The notes beneath the pieces were generated by a model. The model did no database searches and was not told the origin of the DNA. It worked only from the letters and a program-made list of their open reading frames with translations. The translations under genes were made by a program, and so were the position numbers. A DNA stretch of 64,000 bases from Gallionella capsiferriformans ES-2. GTDB taxonomy: Bacteria; Pseudomonadota; Gammaproteobacteria; Burkholderiales; Gallionellaceae. Positions 8,727 through 17,867 of this stretch are shown one piece after another; within the stretch, counting starts at the first letter, position 1, and the number at the start of each line of letters is the position of its first letter. The DNA is taken from assembly GCF_000145255.1 (NCBI RefSeq), contig NC_014394.1:1736001-1800000 (forward strand), given 5' to 3'.

Positions 8727-11297
8727 TCAGGATTGCGCTATCGTTTTTTCGATATGAGCCAGCGCTTCATCAACCTGATCGATCAGTATCAGACATAAAT
8801 CACCCGGCATCAGGCGCGCCAAAGCCGTATCGATGGCGAGAAACTCCCCGTTGATCTCGTCGGTAATTTTCGCGCGCTTCGCATTGATCAGTCCCGCTCT
8901 TAACAGGCTCAACACTTCACCGTCCGCACGGCCTCGCTGACACTGATCCTGATACAGAATGACCTCATCAAAAACATCGCCCAATATTTCAGTCTGCAGG
9001 CGAATGTCTTCGTCGCGGCGATCTCCGGCCCCGCTGATCACTACCATGCGCTTTTTGGCAGGCATATTTTGCACAGCGGAAATGAGCGCCAGGATGGCGT
9101 CAGGGTTGTGGCCGTAATCGGCAATCACGGACGCACCGCGATAGTCAAAGAAGTTGAAACGCCCCGGTGCCGTGGCCGCATCGTTGACAAAGGACGCCAG
9201 CCCGCGACGTATAGTGTCCCAGTCGACACCGAGGGCCCAGACTGCCGCGATGGATGCCATCGCATTTTCGATCTGGAAGCCGATGACGCCGTTGCGGGTA
9301 ATGGGAATATGGCTCAATTCGACGCGCTGCTCGAATGTGTTCTCGCAGGCCACGACTTGATTACCCTCGACATACACCACCCGTTTGCCCTGCGCGCGAT
9401 GCGCCGCCATCACCGGATGGGAGCGATCTTGTGCAAAAAAGGTCACTGAACCCGGACAGATATCGGCCATCGCAGCAGACATCGGATCGGCCGCATTGAG
9501 TACCGCCACACCGCTGAGTGCAACGTTCTGCACCACGACGCGTTTAACGACGCTCAAATCCTCGACCGTACTGATGTAATTGAGCCCTAAGTGATCACCC
9601 ATGCCGATGTTGGTGACAACCGCCACGTTGCAGCGGTCAAAGGCCAACCCTTCACGCAGTACGCCGCCGCGCGCAGTCTCGAATACCGCCGCGTCGACAT
9701 CAGGATGCAACAACACATTTCGTGCACTCTTAGGCCCGCTACAATCGCCTGTATCAATGCGTTTGCCCTGAATATACACGCCATCGGAATTCGTCATCCC
9801 GACCCGCAACCCCTGACAGCCTAAAATATGAGAAATCAGCCGCACCGTGGTGGTTTTGCCATTGGTTCCTGCCACCGCGACCAGCGGAATGCGTCCGTCG
9901 TTACCCGCCTCAAACATCATCGAGACGATGGCGTCTCCCACCGCACGCCCCTTGCCGAACGAAGGCTGCAAATGCATGCGCAAACCGGGTGCGGCATTCA
10001 CTTCGACCACGCCACCGCCCTGCTCGTCCAGCGGACGCAATACAGAATCGCACACCACGTCCACGCCGCAGATATCGAGCCCCACCATTTGCGCAGCCGC
10101 AACCGCGCTGGCTGCCATCTCAGGATGCACATCATCGGTGACATCGGTAGCCGACCCGCCGGTACTCAGATTGGCGTTGTTACGCAATATCACATAGCGC
10201 CCTTTATCGGGAATCGAATCCACCGTCAGCCCCTGCACTTCGAGACGCGCCAGCGCAATGCTGTCGATACGCATCTTCGTCAGTGAGGTTGCATGTCCGT
10301 CGCCGCGCCGGGGATCGCTATTGACCTGATCGACCAGTTCACGCACCGAATGCACGCCATCGCCAATCACCATCGGCGGTTCGCGACGCGCTGCCGCCAC
10401 CAGCTGGTCACCGACCACCAGCATGCGAAAATCGCTGCCGGGAATAAAGCGTTCGAGTAAAACTTCAGAACTGATTTTTGCCGCTGCGGCGTAAGCAATT
10501 TCCAGATGCTCGCGTGTCACAATATTGACCGTCACGCCTTTGCCCTGATTGCCATCGAGCGGTTTGACCACCACCGGCCCTGCGATTTCGCACATCGCCA
10601 CCCACGCATCTTCGATATCCGCAACGGGTCGCCCCTGAGGCACCGGCACACCGGCCGCTTCAAGCAGCTTTTTAGTCAGCTCCTTATCTTGTGCAATCGC
10701 TTCACCGATTGCGCTGGACAAATCCGTTTCAGCAGCCTGAATGCGGCGCTGACGACTGCCCCAGCCGAATTGAACCAGACTACCCTCAGTCAGACGACGA
10801 TAGGGGATATTGCGTTTGACAGCGGCCTCGACGATCGAACCCGTACTGGGCCCCAAGCGCACATCCTCATCGAGTTCACGCAATTGCGCGAGTGCACCTG
10901 GCAGATCAAACGGGGTATCTTCCAGCGCCGAGGCACACAGGTCGCGAGCCAGCTTAAACGCTAACCGCCCCACCGCCTCTTCGCTGTACTCGAAGACAAC
11001 TTGATAGACGCCCGCTTCCATCGTCGCCGAGGTGCGGCAAAAAGTAACCGGACAACCGGCCTGCGCTTGCAATCCTAAGGCCGCGACTTCGAGCACATGG
11101 GCGATGGTGACTGCCTCCGCGTGCCCCGGCAATCGCAACAGGCCGATTTCCGGGAAGCGTGCACGAAGCCGCCCCTCGAAACCACTCATTTTAGCAATGT
11201 CGCACTCGGTGTCAGTACAGGACACGATGGCTTCAATGGCGGTATGCCGACTCCAGAGATTAGGTCCGCGCAGGGCGCGTATGCGTGACACTTTCAT
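8727..11297 (-). CDS. cphA: cyanophycin synthetase (Mur-competent subunit)
   Basis: 856 residues, the usual length of cyanophycin synthetase, which polymerises Asp and Arg into multi-L-arginyl-poly-aspartate granules. The N domain (1-160) is followed by the ATP-grasp domain (VVVKPLDGNQGKGV near 242-255 and the metal-binding VEVNAAPGLRMHL near 431-443). The Mur-ligase-like domain has an intact P-loop GTNGKTTT at 477-484 and DYGHNPDAI further on. The N-domain helix that in the sister gene reads HILEH...E here reads HVLEV...G (67-75), so a putative metal/primer site looks lost. It starts 17 bp after cphA' with AGGGAAG as ribosome-binding site. Confidence 0.95.
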   Translation of the reverse strand: MKVSRIRALRGPNLWSRHTAIEAIVSCTDTECDIAKMSGFEGRLRARFPEIGLLRLPGHAEAVTIAHVLEVAALGLQAQAGCPVTFCRTSATMEAGVYQVVFEYSEEAVGRLAFKLARDLCASALEDTPFDLPGALAQLRELDEDVRLGPSTGSIVEAAVKRNIPYRRLTEGSLVQFGWGSRQRRIQAAETDLSSAIGEAIAQDKELTKKLLEAAGVPVPQGRPVADIEDAWVAMCEIAGPVVVKPLDGNQGKGVTVNIVTREHLEIAYAAAAKISSEVLLERFIPGSDFRMLVVGDQLVAAARREPPMVIGDGVHSVRELVDQVNSDPRRGDGHATSLTKMRIDSIALARLEVQGLTVDSIPDKGRYVILRNNANLSTGGSATDVTDDVHPEMAASAVAAAQMVGLDICGVDVVCDSVLRPLDEQGGGVVEVNAAPGLRMHLQPSFGKGRAVGDAIVSMMFEAGNDGRIPLVAVAGTNGKTTTVRLISHILGCQGLRVGMTNSDGVYIQGKRIDTGDCSGPKSARNVLLHPDVDAAVFETARGGVLREGLAFDRCNVAVVTNIGMGDHLGLNYISTVEDLSVVKRVVVQNVALSGVAVLNAADPMSAAMADICPGSVTFFAQDRSHPVMAAHRAQGKRVVYVEGNQVVACENTFEQRVELSHIPITRNGVIGFQIENAMASIAAVWALGVDWDTIRRGLASFVNDAATAPGRFNFFDYRGASVIADYGHNPDAILALISAVQNMPAKKRMVVISGAGDRRDEDIRLQTEILGDVFDEVILYQDQCQRGRADGEVLSLLRAGLINAKRAKITDEINGEFLAIDTALARLMPGDLCLILIDQVDEALAHIEKTIAQS

Positions 11298-11314
11298 TAA
11301 AAACTTCCCTTTAT

Positions 11315-13477
11315 TTAACGGGCTGAAATTTCAGCTACTTCAAACGAAGCAATGCCGGCACGAATCAAACTAGGCGAAACGCCCAACGCCCAGGCTGCAG
11401 CGACGGCGGCCAGCACATTCTCCAGTTGCGACAAATTACATTCATCAGCGGACATCGGCACCGCGCACAGCGTCAGCAGCAAGACCTCATCTGATCCGGT
11501 GCAAAACACAATTTTATCGCCTCTGACCAGCACGGCCCGCCCGCCTGCCTGCAAATGTTCAGTGACAGCCGGCAACTCGCCCTCGCGTGCGAAATAAATC
11601 ACTTCACCGTCGCAATAGTCAGCCATCGCTGCCACCAGCGGATCGGCACCATTGAGCACCGCCACACCGTTGGAGAGCACGACATCGATTTGTGTGCGCA
11701 CGACATTACAGACCTGCTCAGCGGTTTCGATGTAATACGCACCGAAATGCTTCGCCGGTTCCAGGTTGGTGATAATACCCACCTGACAGCGGTCGTAGCC
11801 TAAGCCTTCGGACAAAATCGTTTCGATGCTGTTTTCGATGACAGCGGCGTTAACCGATCGATTCAGCAGCACTTTTTGCGCAGACGACCAGTTCGAACTA
11901 TCCCTTTTATCCACAATGCGCTTATCAAACGACAGCCCGTCCCGGCTTGCCAGCCCGACGTAATAGCCTGCGAGTTTAAGCAACCGGGTCACAATGCGGG
12001 CGACCTGCGCCTTGCCTTGCGTGCCGCAAATTCCCACCACCGGAATTCGCCCGGTCTCCTCCGCTGTAAACAGACTATCGACGATTGCGCGCCCGACAGG
12101 ACGCGGCTCGCCTGAGGCGGGTTTCAAATGCATCAAAAGACCCGGGCCCGCATTAATTTCGACAATCGCCCCGCCCTGTTCTGCAAGCGGCCGGGAAATA
12201 TCTTCGGCGACCAGATCGATGCCGGCGATATCAAGCCCCACGATGCGCGCAGCCAGCGAAACCGTCGCAGCCACCTCGGGATGCACGAGATCCGTGACAT
12301 CGAAGGCGACATTGCCGTTGCGCTGAATCAGCACTTCAGTGCCCGCTTCAGGCACCGAATCAGCAGCATATCCCTGCCGTTTGAGTTCAAACTGCGCGGC
12401 GGCATCGGTATCGATCTCGACCCTATCCATCGGAAATTCTTCGGCTTCCCCGCGTCGCGGGTCGGTATTGATCTGTTCTGCGATCAGGCTTCGGATCGTG
12501 GATTTTCCGTCCGCAACCAGCGATACCGTCTCGCCGCGTGCCGCTGCCGCCAGACGCCCGCCGACCACCAGCAGACGGTGCTCATTGCCGCGAATATAAC
12601 GCTCGACGATCACTTCGCTGCCCTGGGCATCGGCCAGCACAAAAGCGGCCTCGACTTCTTCCTGCGTCATCAGTTCAGTGGAAACGCCACGCCCGTGATT
12701 GCCGTCGGTGGGTTTTACCACCACCGGCAAACCGATATCTTCTGCAGCTTCCCATGCATCCGCCGGATTATCGACGATGCGCCCTTCAGGAACGGGTACG
12801 CCGCAAGCCGACAACAAGGTCTTGGTCAAATCTTTATCGCGGGAAATACTCTCGGCAATCGCGCTGGTCTGATCGGTCTCGGCAGTCCAGATGCGGTGCT
12901 GGCTCACGCCGTAACCCAGCTGCACTAGATTTCCTTCCGTCAGGCGGATAGACGGAATGCCCCGGTCGCTTGCCGCATCGACGATACAGGCGGTGCTAGG
13001 CCCAAGACACAAGGAATCGACCATGTCGTTGAGTTTTGCAACGACGGGCGCCACTTCAAAGGGTTTGTCCTGCATCGCAGCCAGAATCAGATCGCGGGCG
13101 GCTGCCAGCGCCGCACGTGTAACGGCCTCATTGCGCGAACGCACGACAACCTTGTAGACGCCGCGCACGGAGGTTTCGCGCGCCTTGCCAAAGCCACTTT
13201 GCATACCGGCCAGATTCTGCAATTCGAGGGTGACGTGTTCGAGTATGTGGCCGGGCCAGGTACCTTCACGCAAACGCTGCAGAAAACCGCCTCGCTCACC
13301 GATGCCGCAACGGTGCTCGATCAGCGTCGGCAACCAGGCAGTCAGTCGTTCGTAAAAACCGGGAATGGTATTGGAAGGGGAATCCTCCAATACACCGATA
13401 TCCAGCCACACCTCTAGTACGGGGCGATAAGTCCAGATGTTCGGGCCACGCAGAGACAATATTTTGAGAAACTCCAT
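11315..13477 (-). CDS. cphA': cyanophycin synthetase-like CphA' with dead Mur P-loop
   Basis: 720 residues, sharing the N domain and ATP-grasp domain of CphA (VVVKPTDGNHGRGV near 252-265, VEINAGPGLLMHL near 439-451). The Mur-like P-loop is degenerate: GTQGKAQV at 485-492 where active enzymes have GTNGKTT. The protein also stops about 130 residues early and so lacks the third Mur domain. The N-domain motif HILEH with a following Glu (77-85) is kept. It is the first gene of the leftward pair, with AGGAAAG as ribosome-binding site. Such cphA'/cphA pairs are known in betaproteobacteria. I infer a heteromer in which only CphA performs the Arg-adding step. Confidence 0.9.
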   Translation of the reverse strand: MEFLKILSLRGPNIWTYRPVLEVWLDIGVLEDSPSNTIPGFYERLTAWLPTLIEHRCGIGERGGFLQRLREGTWPGHILEHVTLELQNLAGMQSGFGKARETSVRGVYKVVVRSRNEAVTRAALAAARDLILAAMQDKPFEVAPVVAKLNDMVDSLCLGPSTACIVDAASDRGIPSIRLTEGNLVQLGYGVSQHRIWTAETDQTSAIAESISRDKDLTKTLLSACGVPVPEGRIVDNPADAWEAAEDIGLPVVVKPTDGNHGRGVSTELMTQEEVEAAFVLADAQGSEVIVERYIRGNEHRLLVVGGRLAAAARGETVSLVADGKSTIRSLIAEQINTDPRRGEAEEFPMDRVEIDTDAAAQFELKRQGYAADSVPEAGTEVLIQRNGNVAFDVTDLVHPEVAATVSLAARIVGLDIAGIDLVAEDISRPLAEQGGAIVEINAGPGLLMHLKPASGEPRPVGRAIVDSLFTAEETGRIPVVGICGTQGKAQVARIVTRLLKLAGYYVGLASRDGLSFDKRIVDKRDSSNWSSAQKVLLNRSVNAAVIENSIETILSEGLGYDRCQVGIITNLEPAKHFGAYYIETAEQVCNVVRTQIDVVLSNGVAVLNGADPLVAAMADYCDGEVIYFAREGELPAVTEHLQAGGRAVLVRGDKIVFCTGSDEVLLLTLCAVPMSADECNLSQLENVLAAVAAAWALGVSPSLIRAGIASFEVAEISAR

Positions 13478-13588
13478 CAGACTTTCCTGGCGAATGTAAA
13501 ATTAGGGCACGAAGCGGTTAACGCAGACCACTCCACATCGGTTTACCTGACCGCAATACAAGTTTACCAGAGGGCGCGGCAAAACTGT

Positions 13589-15895
13589 TTGTCCGTGCGT
13601 TTTATTGTAGTAATATCGCAGCCAGTGAATACTCAAACACCCTTCCCCGTGACCCTATCTATACCCGATGCATGGCGCATCAAAGCCCAGTCATGTTTGA
13701 CTGACGGCGAAACTATCACCGGCCATCTGGAACTCAACCTCGATGCGCAGCTTAATTTTACGCACAACCTGCTGCTCATCACCGATTGCCGGCTGATCGA
13801 TCTGGGTTCAGATTGCGATTACCCGTATCGCGACACACTGACCCTGCAGCACCGGGATCACGGCGGCGTCGGACGCATCGAACTGTTCGACGGCGCCACT
13901 CGTTTAGTCTGCTGGTTTTACACACTGGCTCACAACGCATCGGCTGTCCGCTTCATCAAACAGTACAAGCAGCAACAAACCAGCGCGTGCTCCGGCATAC
14001 CCGCCACGCCTGACGCACCCGAACTCTGTCCGGATTGCCTGACACCGCTTGATCAGGGCGAATGCCCGCATTGCAGCATCACTCTCAATGCGCCGCCACG
14101 GGCCTGGACGCTGCTGCGCCTGTGGCGCTTTGCCAGACCCTATCAGTGGCAACTGCTGTCAGGATTCCTGCTGATGCTCGCCTCGACCGCTGCCACACTG
14201 GTGCCGCCTTATCTGACCATGCCGCTGATGGACAAGGTACTGATTCCGTACCAGAACGGCACGCCGATCGATTTCGTCATCGTCGGCTGGCTGCTGGCAG
14301 GGCTTTTAGGCTCGGCCTTGCTGGCATGGGGACTGGGCTGGGCGAAGACTTATATCCTGGCGCTGGTGAGCGAGCGCATCGGTGCCGATCTGCGCACCAT
14401 CACTTACGAACACCTGCTGCGCCTCTCACTTGAATATTTCGGCGGCAAACGCACCGGGGATCTGATGTCGCGCATCGGTTCGGAATCGGATCGTATCTGC
14501 GTATTTTTATCGCTGCATCTGCTCGACTTTGCAACCGATGTGCTGATGATCGTGATGACCGCGGCTATCCTGTTCTCGATCAATCCGTGGCTGGCACTGG
14601 TCACGCTGGTACCGCTGCCCTTCATCGCCTGGATGATCCACAACGTGCGCGACCGCTTGCGTACCGGCTTTGAAAAAATTGATCGCGTCTGGTCTGAAGT
14701 GAGCAACGTACTGGCCGACACCATCCCCGGCATCCGCGTGGTCAAGGCCTTCGCTCAGGAAAAGCGCGAGGCCGAGCGCTTTCACGTCGCCAACGCGCAC
14801 AACCTGCAAGTCAACGACCGCATCAACAAAATCTGGTCGCTGTTTACCCCGAGCGTCTCGCTGCTGACCGAAATCGGCCTCTTGGTCGTCTGGGCATTCG
14901 GCATCTGGCAGGTCTCCAACAACGAAATCACCGTCGGTGTACTGACGGCCTTTTTAGCCTACATCAGCCGTTTTTATGCGCGACTGGATTCGATGAGCCG
15001 CATCGTCTCGGTGACGCAAAAGGCCGCAGCGGGTGCCAAGCGCATCTTCGACATCCTCGACCATGTCTCTAGCGTACCCGAACCAGCGAATCCGGTTCAT
15101 CTGGGCCAGATTGAAGGCCGCATTGATCTCAAGGGTGCCGGATTCCGCTATGGCAACCGCGCCGTGATCAAGGACCTGAATCTGACCATACAACCCGGCG
15201 AAATGATCGGGCTTGTCGGCCACAGCGGCTCGGGCAAGAGCACGCTGGTCAATCTGATGTGCCGCTTCTACGATGTCTCGGAAGGTTCCATCAGCATCGA
15301 CGGCGTTAACATCAAATCGCTGCCCGTTTCCGAATATCGCCGCCATATCGGGCTGGTATTGCAAGACCCGTTCCTGTTCTTCGGCTCCATTGCCGAAAAC
15401 ATCGCCTACGGAAAACCGGATGCAACCCGCGCCGAAATCGTTGCCGCAGCCCACGCGGCTCATGCGCATGAATTCATACTGCGCCTGCCGCACGGCTACG
15501 ACTCTCTGGTCGGTGAGCGCGGTCACGGCTTGTCCGGCGGTGAGCGCCAGCGCATCTCGATTGCCCGCGCGCTATTGATCGACCCGCGCATTCTGATCCT
15601 CGATGAAGCAACTGCATCGGTCGATACTGAAACCGAAAAAGAAATCCAGAAGGCGCTGGACAATCTGGTGCACGGCCGCACCACGATCGCCATCGCCCAT
15701 CGCCTCTCCACCCTGCACAAGGCGAACCGCCTGGTGGTACTGGACAAGGGCGAAGTCGTTGAAATCGGCAGCCACGACGAACTGATGGCAACTCAAGGGG
15801 CTTATTACCGCCTGTATCAGGCACAGGCCCGCAACGTCGATACGGACTTAAACGATGTCCCCGCCATCCAGACAGACAACAAGGTGAGCGCATGA
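13589..15895 (+). CDS. cyanophycin-associated ABC transporter (fused permease-ATPase)
   Basis: Up to 768 residues from a TTG at 13589; a GTG at 13625 is an alternative, and neither has a good ribosome-binding site. Order: an N-terminal soluble domain (~1-140); a four-Cys zinc-ribbon-like knuckle (C147, C150, C159, C162); a six-helix exporter membrane domain (~185-465); and a C-terminal ATPase with Walker A GHSGSGKS (544-551), signature LSGGERQR, Walker B ILILDEATAS and switch His (AIAHRLST). It is divergent from cphA' and overlaps the DUF1854 gene by 4 bp. This gene pair accompanies cphA'/cphA in other proteobacteria. The substrate is unknown. Confidence 0.9.
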   Translation: MSVRFIVVISQPVNTQTPFPVTLSIPDAWRIKAQSCLTDGETITGHLELNLDAQLNFTHNLLLITDCRLIDLGSDCDYPYRDTLTLQHRDHGGVGRIELFDGATRLVCWFYTLAHNASAVRFIKQYKQQQTSACSGIPATPDAPELCPDCLTPLDQGECPHCSITLNAPPRAWTLLRLWRFARPYQWQLLSGFLLMLASTAATLVPPYLTMPLMDKVLIPYQNGTPIDFVIVGWLLAGLLGSALLAWGLGWAKTYILALVSERIGADLRTITYEHLLRLSLEYFGGKRTGDLMSRIGSESDRICVFLSLHLLDFATDVLMIVMTAAILFSINPWLALVTLVPLPFIAWMIHNVRDRLRTGFEKIDRVWSEVSNVLADTIPGIRVVKAFAQEKREAERFHVANAHNLQVNDRINKIWSLFTPSVSLLTEIGLLVVWAFGIWQVSNNEITVGVLTAFLAYISRFYARLDSMSRIVSVTQKAAAGAKRIFDILDHVSSVPEPANPVHLGQIEGRIDLKGAGFRYGNRAVIKDLNLTIQPGEMIGLVGHSGSGKSTLVNLMCRFYDVSEGSISIDGVNIKSLPVSEYRRHIGLVLQDPFLFFGSIAENIAYGKPDATRAEIVAAAHAAHAHEFILRLPHGYDSLVGERGHGLSGGERQRISIARALLIDPRILILDEATASVDTETEKEIQKALDNLVHGRTTIAIAHRLSTLHKANRLVVLDKGEVVEIGSHDELMATQGAYYRLYQAQARNVDTDLNDVPAIQTDNKVSA

Positions 15896-16353
15896 ACAGC
15901 TTCCAGTTAATACGCAACGCAGCAGGTCAGCTGGTGCTCACCCGGAACGGCGAAAGTCATGCTGGCGTCGTACCCGTACGCGCCTTCCCCATCGCAGCCC
16001 CCGACGAGTGCATCTCGCTGATGGGCATAGAAGGCCATGAACACGTCTGGATAGAAAAACTCACCGATGTATCAGGCGACATCCAAACCTTGATACGGGA
16101 GGAATTGGCGCACCGGGAATTCACGCCCGTAATACGCCGCATCTGCAGCGTATCGAGCTTTGCCACCCCAAGCAGCTGGCAGGTTGAAACGGATCGCGGC
16201 GACACGGAACTGTTGCTCAAAGCCGAAGATCATATCCGCCGGCTATCCGCCAGTGCGCTGCTGATCACCGATGGTCACGGCGTGTCATTCCTGATCCGCA
16301 ATACCGAAAATCTGGATGCGCATAGCCGAAAGCTGCTGGACAGATTTCTGTAG
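15892..16353 (+). CDS. DUF1854 protein associated with cyanophycin locus
   Basis: 153 residues, soluble and without a signal peptide. I recognise it as the DUF1854 family from the core GIEGHEHVWIEKL, REEFTP-like HREFTPVIRRI, and the C-terminal TDRGDTELLLKAEDHIRRL followed by LLITDGHGVSFLI. It overlaps the ABC transporter stop by 4 bp (ATGA), so it is translationally coupled to it. No biochemical function is known to me; tight linkage to the transporter and cyanophycin synthetases suggests a regulatory or assembly role. Confidence 0.85.
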   Translation: MNSFQLIRNAAGQLVLTRNGESHAGVVPVRAFPIAAPDECISLMGIEGHEHVWIEKLTDVSGDIQTLIREELAHREFTPVIRRICSVSSFATPSSWQVETDRGDTELLLKAEDHIRRLSASALLITDGHGVSFLIRNTENLDAHSRKLLDRFL

Positions 16354-16536
16354 CACAGGCTCTATCGTGCTCCCGCACTGCAAAAAACTTCCGTTTGCTC
16401 GTAGTGCTTTGATCGCAGCACCATGGGACATGAATTCAGAGCATGGGCGCAGGTTAACGTCGAACATGCCTGGATTGCTTGCAATAATCCGGCGATCGTC
16501 ATAGGCTTCAGGACATTCAATAATGCGAAGCTGCTG

Positions 16537-17353
16537 ATGACTAATATCGAATCCCTCCTCTTTGGCGGCGTCAATTTTCCGGAAGACGAAGAATATCAGC
16601 GCTTCCAGTTCCGCCTGTTGTATGCGCTGCTGCTGATGGGAATTTTCTTTTCAGGCCTGTTCATTCTGGCTGACCGCCTGCAAGTGAACCACCTCTCCGG
16701 CCTGCATGTGCGCAACAACATCGCCTATTTTGCCACGTGCATTGTGCTGACCGCGGCACTATACGGACACAAGGAGCGCTTTTTTGTCATCGCGATACTC
16801 ACCGAAACGGCCAGCCTGCTGATCTACCTTTCCGCACTGATTCTGGTGCCGGACGATCCGAGCGGCAACCGATCCACTCACGGGACTGATGAATGCCCGC
16901 GCTTATTATGCTACGTGCGAGCAACTGATCAGCGGCGCATTGCGCACGGGTGCTCCGTTCGCCGTGCTGTTTATCGACCTGGACCACTTCAAACGCGTGA
17001 ATGACACCTACGGACACGAAGCCGGGGATACGGTCTTGCGTGACACCGCCGCCTGCCTGCTGCGCAATACCCGTCTAAGCGACGCGCTGGGGCGTATCGG
17101 CGGAGAGGAATTTTCCATGTTCCTCCCCAACACGGATTTGCAAGGCGCATTGACGCTGGCAGAAAAGCTGCGTCTGGACATTGAAAGCCTGATGCCCACA
17201 ACCGGCGAAACGTAACTGAAAATCACTGCCAGCATCGGCGTCGCACCTAATCTGCCGCACCATCATGCAATCGAGGATATCCAGCGCGATGCAGATCAGG
17301 CGATGTATCACGCAAAACAAGAAGGTAGAAACCGCGTGACCTGCTTTGCCTGA
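16537..17353 (+). pseudogene. broken membrane-bound diguanylate cyclase
   Basis: The N-terminal part (from ATG 16537) encodes about four membrane helices (LLYALLLMGIFFSGLFIL and following). The frame then shifts near 16850-16870, because the GGDEF domain continues in another frame from TDPLTGLMNARAYY. That domain has FIDLDHFKRVNDTYGHEAGD and the active-site GGEEF, then hits an in-frame TAA at 17213, after which the expected sequence resumes in the same frame (KITASIGVAP ... ADQAMYHAKQEGRN) to a stop at 17351-17353. One frameshift plus one nonsense change means the gene is very likely dead. Confidence 0.85.
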
Positions 17354-17434
17354 TCAGTGTGAGACGTACAATTCGCCGAATGTATGCTCTTCTGGGTACC
17401 CGCTGGGGATCCTGAGCAATGCTAAATAAATTGA

Positions 17435-17732
17435 ATGGCAGATAAGCTGACAAAGGAGCGGCGAAGCTGGAATATGAGCCGGGTTCGCAGTAAAAATACC
17501 GTGCCGGAGCTGAGTCTGTTGCACAGGCAGAGATTTCGTTTACAGTTACACCATATTGCCCGGTAAGCCTGACATTGTTCCGCCGAAAGATAAAACCGTC
17601 ATATTCGAGCATGATTGTTTCTGGCACAGTCATCCTCATTGTTCTGGTGCAATATTACCGAAAAGTCGTACAGAGTTTTGGGTGAAGAAATTTACAGACA
17701 CGATTAAACGTGATGAGAATAATCAGGCTTAA
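17435..17732 (+). pseudogene. vsr: decayed very-short-patch-repair endonuclease (vsr)
   Basis: From the ATG at 17435 the frame encodes MADKLTKERRSWNMSRVRSK, matching the Vsr N terminus. It continues to FRLQLHH, where it stops. After a frameshift near 17550 the next frame reads LPGKPDIV, then KTVIFEHDCFWHSHPHC and RTEFWVKKFTDTIKRD, all Vsr landmarks. It then ends at a stop (17730-17732) before the C-terminal WEC region. Vsr nicks T:G mismatches left by deamination of 5-methylcytosine and normally accompanies a cytosine-5 methyltransferase, which is absent here. It sits directly upstream of a methyl-cytosine-type restriction system. Confidence 0.85.
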
Positions 17733-17867
17733 TTCAAACAATCACATTAAAGAATGGATTTGTAGTAATTGTCGATTATAGACTCACGCGCCAACTTACG
17801 GATTCCTCTGTAATGCCGCTCAAGCGCAAGAAACCAAATACTCGTAATTGCCAAATTAGGAAAAGTT

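Noticed and set aside
12128..12928. 266-codon plus-strand frame opposite cphA'
   Set aside because: Shadow frame caused by codon bias in cphA'; no family features.
17247..17639. 130-codon minus-strand frame between the GGDEF remnant and the restriction genes
   Set aside because: Overlaps the vsr remnant and GGDEF tail, both of which have clear homology on the plus strand.
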